This document shows, one piece after another, positions 1 through 4,601 of a stretch of DNA of 6,143 nt (its first letter is position 1; every line of letters begins with the position of its first letter). The notes beneath the pieces were generated by a model. That model did no database searches. It was given only the letters and a program-made list of their open reading frames with translations, and was not told where the DNA came from. The DNA is from Lachnospiraceae bacterium. Lineage in GTDB: Bacteria; Bacillota; Clostridia; Lachnospirales; Lachnospiraceae. The stretch is from the NCBI GenBank assembly GCA_003520105.1, contig DOVL01000124.1, positions 1-6,143 of the forward strand, written 5' to 3'. The translations under genes and the position numbers were made by a program.

Positions 1-809
1 ATCAAAAGCTCCGTGGGCGGGTCCGCCTGCTTCTGAAGGCTCTGCCGGGCCAGACAGGAAAATACAATTCTGTGATTCGGTATCTTCCGCTCAAGCACCC
101 GCTTTACAATCTCAGAGAGCTTTCCCTGCGTAAAGACGGATCCTCCCGCTAATGCGGAAAGCTCTTTAGCCATCATAACTGCATTGACCGGAAGAGCGGC
201 GGTGCCTGCCGCCATGCGCATAAGCGTCTCCGCACCTTTCCTAAGCGCCTCCCAATTCACGGGCGTAAGGTCATCCTGCCTGATTGACAGCCATATATCT
301 TCGGCCTCCTCGATCGAGGCACATGAGATCAAAACGCTGTTCAGCGCACCGACCGACGCGCCGGAGATACCTGTTATCTTATGAATAAGACCTGTCCTCT
401 CCAGCCATCTCCAGACGCCTATTTCAAATGCACCTTTCGCCCCTCCTCCCGAAAGCACCAGACCGTATTCCCTCTCCCCGATCTGTGCGAGGGTCCGTTC
501 CCTGATCGCAATATTCAGGAGTAGACCTACGATTTCTATCGAGTTTCCCTTCAGCCGGACAGTATCCTCCTCATCGCACAGAAGACAGGTATTCTCATAT
601 CTGTGGTCACAGAAGGTCCAGCCGCAGGAAAGCGCGCAACAGTTATAAAGCCCTCTCGGATAATCGGGTTCACTGCCGAGTTTGAGGGCTTTGGCCTTTT
701 CTTTCTCCGCATCCCGTCCCGGACCGGAGTTCCAATACAGGCAGAATTCATCGAGGTCTTTTGCGGAGAGGGTATCTATGTTGGCGAGATCACGCTGTTT
801 TATTTCCAT
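1..809 (-). CDS. Patatin-like phospholipase, C-terminus outside window
   Basis: The visible 269 residues form a patatin-type serine hydrolase (acyl-lipid hydrolase) of the Ser-Asp dyad class. Seen: a glycine-rich oxyanion-hole motif GGGAKG at residues 121-126, after a beta-strand-like LVLS, and a nucleophile elbow GASVG at 150-154 with Ser152 as the predicted nucleophile. The catalytic Asp motif (DGG/DGA) should lie beyond position 1. Residues 1-115 are not part of the usual patatin fold and contain six cysteines (57, 58, 62, 67, 75, 78), possibly a metal-binding knuckle. No signal peptide is visible, so it is probably cytoplasmic. I chose the ATG at 809 because it overlaps the upstream yhcH-like stop by 10 bp, which fits translational coupling. 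An in-frame ATG at 875 has a GAG five bases upstream and is the alternative; it would overlap the neighbour by 76 bp. The real substrate is unknown. Confidence 0.88.
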   Translation of the reverse strand, partial: MEIKQRDLANIDTLSAKDLDEFCLYWNSGPGRDAEKEKAKALKLGSEPDYPRGLYNCCALSCGWTFCDHRYENTCLLCDEEDTVRLKGNSIEIVGLLLNIAIRERTLAQIGEREYGLVLSGGGAKGAFEIGVWRWLERTGLIHKITGISGASVGALNSVLISCASIEEAEDIWLSIRQDDLTPVNWEALRKGAETLMRMAAGTAALPVNAVMMAKELSALAGGSVFTQGKLSEIVKRVLERKIPNHRIVFSCLARQSLQKQADPPTELL

Positions 810-1327
810 TCCCACATTCCATCCGGCAGGCACGCAGCCATCGGGACCTTGAGGACGATCTTTCTGATCGGACATGATGTCTCACTTACCTGTACGGCAG
901 GGATATGCACATCCCACGGCAGATAAACCGCATACGTTCCGACTTCCAACGCAATCCTGCCTTCCCGCTCCGATGCCGGACGGTTCTTATAAAACAGAAT
1001 GTCCCTCTGCGTTGAAAGCAAATCTTCATCGACGATCCCGCTGCCGTCATCATTGTAGTAGCCGGCATCCTCCGGCCCTCCGGCAGCCAGGAACTGTACG
1101 TCAATATATTTTCTGTGAATCTCGGGTCTTAAGGCTTCCCTCGGTGATGTTTCAAGGTCAAGGACCTGAAGAATCATCGGTACGCCATCAAGTTCGATGT
1201 CAAATCTGCCGGGTTCGTGGGCGGCCAGATCTGTCTCCTTTAAGAAGTGAAGGGCGGCACAGAGGGGTGCCGGGAGGAGAGCGGCCTGCTGATCAAAAAA
1301 CTCATTGTTTACATTTCCGTATATCAT
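800..1327 (-). CDS. YhcH/YjgK/YiaL (DUF386) family cupin protein
   Basis: This 175-residue protein belongs to the YhcH/YjgK/YiaL family of small cupin-fold proteins. Seen: the opening MIYGNV, the family block HRKYIDVQF at residues 71-79 (His71, Asp76, Gln78), and YLPWDVHIP at 135-143 with His141; such His/Asp/Glu positions bind metal in this fold. Family knowledge: E. coli YhcH (NanQ) acts as a sialic acid anomerase, and other members sit in sugar-catabolism operons. No sialic acid or other sugar genes are visible here, so the substrate is open. The family core ends near KIVLKVPM (residues 156-163); the following 12 residues are an extension lying next to and overlapping the start of the patatin gene. 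The start is supported by AAAGGAG at 1334-1340, six bases upstream of the ATG. It is probably co-transcribed with the patatin gene (10-bp overlap). Confidence 0.9.
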   Translation of the reverse strand: MIYGNVNNEFFDQQAALLPAPLCAALHFLKETDLAAHEPGRFDIELDGVPMILQVLDLETSPREALRPEIHRKYIDVQFLAAGGPEDAGYYNDDGSGIVDEDLLSTQRDILFYKNRPASEREGRIALEVGTYAVYLPWDVHIPAVQVSETSCPIRKIVLKVPMAACLPDGMWEWK

Positions 1328-1333
1328 TTAGAA

Positions 1334-1340
1334 CTCCTTT
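1334..1340 (-). promoter_or_regulatory. Ribosome binding site of the YhcH-family gene
   Basis: AAAGGAG on the minus strand lies six bases before the ATG at 1327 and fixes that start. I see no convincing sigma-A promoter in the 123-bp gap upstream; a TTGAAA at 1386-1391 has no good -10 partner at 16-18 bp. Confidence 0.8.
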
Positions 1341-1427
1341 TTCTGTAGAATAGATTCTTTGGTTTTTCATATGTTTCTACGGATATTTCAATACTGTGAT
1401 AAGGTCGCCAGAAATCGATAACGGATT

Positions 1428-1450
1428 GTTTCTTCGCTACACGTTTCTTC
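1428..1450. repeat. 8-bp direct repeat GTTTCTTC x2, 15-bp period
   Basis: GTTTCTTC occurs at 1428-1435 and again at 1443-1450, separated by 7 bp and ending exactly at the nitroreductase stop codon. It lies in the gap upstream of the YhcH-family gene. It could be a regulator binding site or chance; nothing else supports a role. Confidence 0.3.
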
Positions 1451-1993
1451 TTATTCGATTCTGCTTACCTTTTCTTCGCGCAGATCATGCTGCTCCTTCA
1501 TATCCGTACTATACCCGAGTGAGAGCGCAATCACAAAATCATATCCCTCCGGACACTGCAGCTTTTTCCTCAGCTCATCAGCCTTATCGCCTTTGAACGC
1601 TGCCTTAGGCAGACCCAGAATCACGCTTCCGATGCCAAGTCCTTCTGCGGCAAGTGCCATAGTCTGAACAGCAATCCCACAGTCGACCTGTGTCCATGAA
1701 AAATCATTCTCCCCGAAGATGAAAACAACTGTCGGAGCGTGATAAAAGATCTGGAAATCGGGATCGGTAAAACGTCGGCCTCCATCCTTCTCCAGCACCT
1801 TCGCTGCTTCATCATGAACTTCCTGAATTAAATCCGGATTCTGAACTACAGAAAAGTGCCATGGTTGATGGTTTCTGGCACTCGGAGACTGCAGTGCAGC
1901 GGTGAGGATTTGATTCAGTTCGGCCTCTGAGATCTGCTCGGTCTTGTAGGCGCGGTGGGAGCGACGGGTGGCGATGGTTTGTAATGTATCCAT
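1451..1993 (-). CDS. Nitroreductase family FMN-dependent oxidoreductase
   Basis: This 180-residue protein is a short nitroreductase-family flavoenzyme. Such enzymes use FMN and NAD(P)H to reduce nitroaromatics, quinones or related electrophiles as cytoplasmic homodimers; the physiological substrate cannot be told from sequence. Seen: the N-terminal phosphate-contacting segment with R10-R11-S12-H13-R14, the FMN-binding loop SPSARNHQPW at residues 36-45, and the C-terminal EGLGIGSV at 117-124 that contacts the flavin in this family. At 180 residues it is within the family's usual range. The start ATG at 1993 is supported by AGAGGA at 2001-2006, seven bases upstream. It is read in the same direction as the YhcH-family gene, 123 bp away, with no obvious terminator between them. 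Base composition is like the genes downstream of it and unlike the AT-rich block upstream. Confidence 0.95.
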   Translation of the reverse strand: MDTLQTIATRRSHRAYKTEQISEAELNQILTAALQSPSARNHQPWHFSVVQNPDLIQEVHDEAAKVLEKDGGRRFTDPDFQIFYHAPTVVFIFGENDFSWTQVDCGIAVQTMALAAEGLGIGSVILGLPKAAFKGDKADELRKKLQCPEGYDFVIALSLGYSTDMKEQHDLREEKVSRIE

Positions 1994-2000
1994 GGTGTTT

Positions 2001-2006
2001 TCCTCT
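2001..2006 (-). promoter_or_regulatory. Ribosome binding site of the nitroreductase gene
   Basis: AGAGGA on the minus strand is seven bases before the ATG at 1993. No clear -35/-10 pair is visible in the 133-bp gap 1994-2126. Confidence 0.7.
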
Positions 2007-2029
2007 TTCTTTGTAAACCTATATACTTA

Positions 2030-2188
2030 TCATCTTCTATTTCCGGTTATCCTTATTCTGAAAATGACTCCTATTTTATGTCTGATTCTTTCAATTGAAC
2101 CAACATTATGTGTATATTCTTCGACTTCACATACTAACAATACTGTTTCTGGAAACCTTTGCATTTGTATAATTCTTGCGACCTTCAT
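2030..2188 (-). other. 52-codon ORF overlapping the remnant's 3' end, other frame
   Basis: An ATG at 2188 opens a 52-codon frame ending with a TGA at 2030-2032. It starts where the McrB-type domain similarity ends and runs in a different frame from the remnant. The product contains VLLVCEVEEYTHNVGSIERI and a basic tail and has no recognised domain. It could be a frameshifted continuation of the remnant, the scar of an old deletion joint, a small gene, or chance. No ribosome binding site is evident. Confidence 0.2.
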
Positions 2189-2858
2189 ACAATGGTCTTA
2201 TATAAAATGCAAAATCGATAGCCATACAATGCATCTGTTCATCCCTACACATCGTCTTATCGAGTCTATCATCAAGCAGCTGTCTAAATCTGGTATCCTC
2301 TAACAGTGATCTACTCACTCTGTCTAAAAGTTTGAACCAGCTTGCCATTTTATGACCACTATCTGTGTCGTCTATAAAGCAGATGCCTGTCGCGGACGCT
2401 ACTTTCTTGGCAACACTGTATTTGTAAAAATAATACCGATCCGGATACATAAGCCACAGGAATGTGCTGGCAATAACAGGATACGCCGAAGACTCCTTGC
2501 GAGATAAATAGGGTTTATATTCATGTCCAAGCCGTAAGTCCTCTATCATACTTTCAAAAGCACCGTATCGTTTAGTAATATCCTGACTTTCATCAAAAAG
2601 GTTTTCAAATATTTCTCTTACTCTCTTACGATCTACTTCGATCAAACTACGAAATATTTTACGTGGATAATATCTATTACTCTCTATTAAGTAATCTGCG
2701 TCAGAGGTTGCTCTATCAATCATTCCTGCCATGTCAGCAGCATCCAAATTCCAGTTCTCTTGAAATGTCCGGACACTTTTCCACAGGTATTTCTATTCTT
2801 CCCATCGAAGAGGAAACTGATGATAGTATTCATTTAATTTGCAATTGAGTTTCTCCAA
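2127..2858 (-). pseudogene. McrB-type restriction protein, N-terminal domain remnant
   Basis: The reading frame runs from a TTG at 2858, five bases after a perfect AAGGAGG, to a TGA at 2127-2129. It is interrupted by an in-frame TAG at 2793-2795 (codon 22). Residues on both sides of the TAG look like one continuous protein: FPLRWEE, then the amber codon, then KYLWKSVRTFQENW. From my memory of the family, this matches the N-terminal domain of many McrB-like AAA+/GTPase restriction proteins (pattern W-x-E-E-K-Y-x-W ... FQENWD.DA.DFA). Further hallmarks, numbered from the TTG at 2858, are FENLFDES (84-91), YPDRYYFYKY (138-147) and IDFAFYI (214-220). Intact homologues continue into a GTPase domain with a P-loop; here the frame stops about 23 residues after that point and no Walker motif follows. 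Reinitiation at the TTG at 2747 would give a 206-residue product. It is most likely a decayed gene; a short functional domain protein is possible. Confidence 0.72.
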
Positions 2859-2863
2859 AACAA

Positions 2864-2870
2864 CCTCCTT
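2864..2870 (-). promoter_or_regulatory. Perfect ribosome binding site before a TTG start
   Basis: AAGGAGG on the minus strand is followed after five bases by TTG (2856-2858), in frame with the McrB-type remnant. This is the strongest initiation signal in the window. It shows the ancestral start lay here, upstream of the amber codon, and not at the TTG at 2747, which lacks a good site. Confidence 0.75.
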
Positions 2871-2901
2871 CAAATTTAAGCTAATAATTCCTACTCTTTA
2901 G

Positions 2902-2929
2902 ACTCTACAATGACATAGAGTACTGTCAT
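2902..2929. repeat. Two interleaved 6-bp inverted repeats
   Basis: On the plus strand the order is ACTCTA (2902-2907), ATGACA (2910-2915), TAGAGT (2916-2921), TGTCAT (2924-2929). ACTCTA pairs with TAGAGT and ATGACA with TGTCAT, so the two perfect stems interleave. They lie between the nuclease gene stop and the remnant's ribosome binding site. No T-run follows, so this is not a standard terminator. It could be mutually exclusive RNA hairpins, a pseudoknot with very short loops, or an operator. Confidence 0.5.
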
Positions 2930-2947
2930 CCTTTTAAAGAAACCTCG

Positions 2948-4468
2948 TCATCTTATCTGCCTTTTTCCAATTAATTTTTCCAATTTGTAGAAAATGTCCG
3001 TATCAGATAAACTCTCCCATGTTTCTTCAAAAACACAGCTTTCATAATCATCTTCATAGCCTGTTATCCAAACCTTTTCCATGGAAGCAATAACAGAATA
3101 CTTGGCTCCCAGTATTTTTGCATAGCTCCTTGCCTGCACTTTGACCTGTTTGAGCTGTTTCTCACTTGTGATGCTTCGCTTTACTTCGATAGTTGTATAA
3201 CCGGAATAATGTCCATTCGTGCTGATCGGATTTATTACAAAATCTGGAATTAAAGCATAATTATGGTTACCGATTTCAATATACATCTGCTGCACGTAAT
3301 CTTTTTCATCGAATCCCAGTTTAGTCAGCAAAGGTTTAACCAACTTTTCTTCTACGTCTTTTTCGTTTGCAAATTGTCCTTCATTCTCTGACAATGCATT
3401 TTCAAGCCTTGGTAGATCCTTACCTGCTTTACTGACTATATAATTATACTCTGATGGTTTAAGCTCAACTCCGTTTATTCCTTGCATATTCTTAGCGACG
3501 ATTGGCATTTTACTTAAAATCGGATCACTCTTTATTTCAGCAAGCGGTATACGTGATAGTTTTTTAGGCATACCAATATATGTACATCTGTAATAATAGA
3601 AGAAGGGATCTATAAATCCAATGGACATACTCCTCCATACAGACGAAATTGCACTAATCGGGGTTCTTAAATACATCACAATCATGTCCCCTGCCCTTGT
3701 AGCCGGATTGCATTGCCAATACATTTTCTCTCCCACATAGTTTTCAGCATCAGCATCAGCATTATCGCCTCCACCTCCGACGAAGTAAGCTGCTTTTGGC
3801 TCAGGAAGATCCTCAATGATATAGCTATCAACTCCACCAATGTAATGAGGAGCAAAGTCATAAAGAAAAGCACAGAATTCGCAATAAGTTAGATTATTTT
3901 CCACCCGAAACTTATAAAATGCCTTACACAGATTAGCATAATGCCATGTACGTGCCCGATAATCAGCTTTTTTAGGCAATTCCGGCAGTTCTATGTCAAA
4001 TGTTTCGGCAATCATATTTAGAATATTATAGTTACAGCAAAAATAATACGGAACAAAAATATCGGGGCGATTGAAAGAGAATAGTGTACTTAAGCCAGGC
4101 AAATTATAAGAACAATATTGAAATGCACTCTTATCACTTTTCTCCTCGCTCAGAATATAATTATATTCGTTCTCAAAAATTTCATCTATATCCTTAATGG
4201 CTTGCACTACTAATTCATCATCTGACAGTTCCTCATCTTCGGGTTGCCATTCATCTGGTGCCCCTTCAGAAATTACAGAATCCAATGCTTGAAGCTGCCA
4301 TTCCGTGTCATCGATAATGCCTTTCGAGACACAATAATACTCCTGCATCCTTCTTATTCCTAAAGCATAATCAGAAGAATAATGTTCATATAGATTATCA
4401 CGAAAAAAATTAACAGTTTGCTCTCCGCCTGATTTGAGATACAATTCCCATACATACCTATTTATCAT
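2948..4468 (-). CDS. EVE-like/HsdR_N nuclease-domain restriction-like protein
   Basis: This 506-residue protein has a clear C-terminal nuclease domain of the HsdR N-terminal (PD-(D/E)xK) type. The probable active-site residues are Glu373 or Glu374 in DVEEKL, Asp409 in IPDF, Glu428 and Lys430 in IEVK, and the Q-x-x-x-Y signature at Gln445/Tyr449. Residues about 224-345 resemble an EVE/PUA-like domain (YWQCNPATRAGDMIVMY at 250-266, followed by an Ile/Trp-rich strand region and YYYRCTYIGMP). That fold reads modified bases in other proteins, and this assignment is weaker. Residues 1-215 are helical and acidic, with a block around RPDIFVPYYF (134-143) and CEFCAFLYDF (196-205). There is no signal peptide, membrane segment or ATPase motif, so any translocation must come from a partner such as the helicase encoded 127 bp upstream. 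Inferred role: cleavage of foreign DNA, possibly modification-dependent. The ATG at 4468 has a modest GGGA five bases upstream. Confidence 0.8.
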   Translation of the reverse strand: MINRYVWELYLKSGGEQTVNFFRDNLYEHYSSDYALGIRRMQEYYCVSKGIIDDTEWQLQALDSVISEGAPDEWQPEDEELSDDELVVQAIKDIDEIFENEYNYILSEEKSDKSAFQYCSYNLPGLSTLFSFNRPDIFVPYYFCCNYNILNMIAETFDIELPELPKKADYRARTWHYANLCKAFYKFRVENNLTYCEFCAFLYDFAPHYIGGVDSYIIEDLPEPKAAYFVGGGGDNADADAENYVGEKMYWQCNPATRAGDMIVMYLRTPISAISSVWRSMSIGFIDPFFYYYRCTYIGMPKKLSRIPLAEIKSDPILSKMPIVAKNMQGINGVELKPSEYNYIVSKAGKDLPRLENALSENEGQFANEKDVEEKLVKPLLTKLGFDEKDYVQQMYIEIGNHNYALIPDFVINPISTNGHYSGYTTIEVKRSITSEKQLKQVKVQARSYAKILGAKYSVIASMEKVWITGYEDDYESCVFEETWESLSDTDIFYKLEKLIGKRQIR

Positions 4469-4512
4469 AGTATTCCCAGTGTCCTCTGACTATTCACCGT
4501 ACCTAAAACTTT

Positions 4513-4518
4513 ATTATA
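4513..4518 (-). promoter_or_regulatory. Candidate -10 box (TATAAT) of the nuclease gene
   Basis: A consensus TATAAT on the minus strand ends about 45 bp before the ATG at 4468. The hexamer expected at -35 is poor (AAAACT at 17-bp spacing), so activation or a weak promoter is likely. It abuts the inverted repeat at 4518-4539, which would place a bound regulator in the promoter spacer. Confidence 0.4.
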
Positions 4519-4539
4519 ACTGATAAGAGTATATCAGTT
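4518..4539. repeat. Perfect 8-bp inverted repeat, candidate operator
   Basis: AACTGATA (4518-4525) and TATCAGTT (4532-4539) form a perfect dyad with a 6-bp spacer, in the gap between the helicase and nuclease genes. There is no T-run on the minus strand, so it is not a good terminator for the helicase. Its position directly upstream of TATAAT favours an operator for a dimeric repressor; no regulator gene is visible in the window. Confidence 0.6.
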
Positions 4540-4575
4540 TTGATCTAAGCACCAAATCTCTTTCTAATCAATCTT

Positions 4576-4601
4576 TCATAGTCCACACCCAAAAACTATG
4601 A
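4576..4601. repeat. 7-bp inverted repeat straddling the helicase stop
   Basis: TCATAGT (4576-4582) and ACTATGA (4595-4601) pair perfectly across a 12-bp loop that includes part of the stop-codon region. No T-tract follows on the minus strand, so any terminator role is weak. Confidence 0.25.

Noticed and set aside
603..926. 107-codon plus-strand frame
   Set aside because: It is antisense to the patatin N-terminal region and the YhcH end; no domain or ribosome binding site.
874..1353. 159-codon plus-strand frame
   Set aside because: It is a shadow antisense to the well-supported YhcH-family gene, with low-complexity Arg/His/Pro/Ser composition.
1380..1415. Sigma-A promoter for the YhcH-family gene (TTGAAA at 1386-1391)
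   Set aside because: No acceptable -10 hexamer at 16-18 bp; the best partner is TGAAAA.
1968..2303. 111-codon plus-strand frame with a hydrophobic N-terminal stretch
   Set aside because: It is antisense to the nitroreductase start and to the conserved McrB-type domain, has no ribosome binding site, and its hydrophobicity is what the reverse of AT-rich charged coding DNA gives.
4576..4601. Possible rho-independent terminator after the helicase
   Set aside because: The 7-bp stem has a 12-base loop, is AT-rich, overlaps the stop codon and lacks a following T-run on the minus strand.
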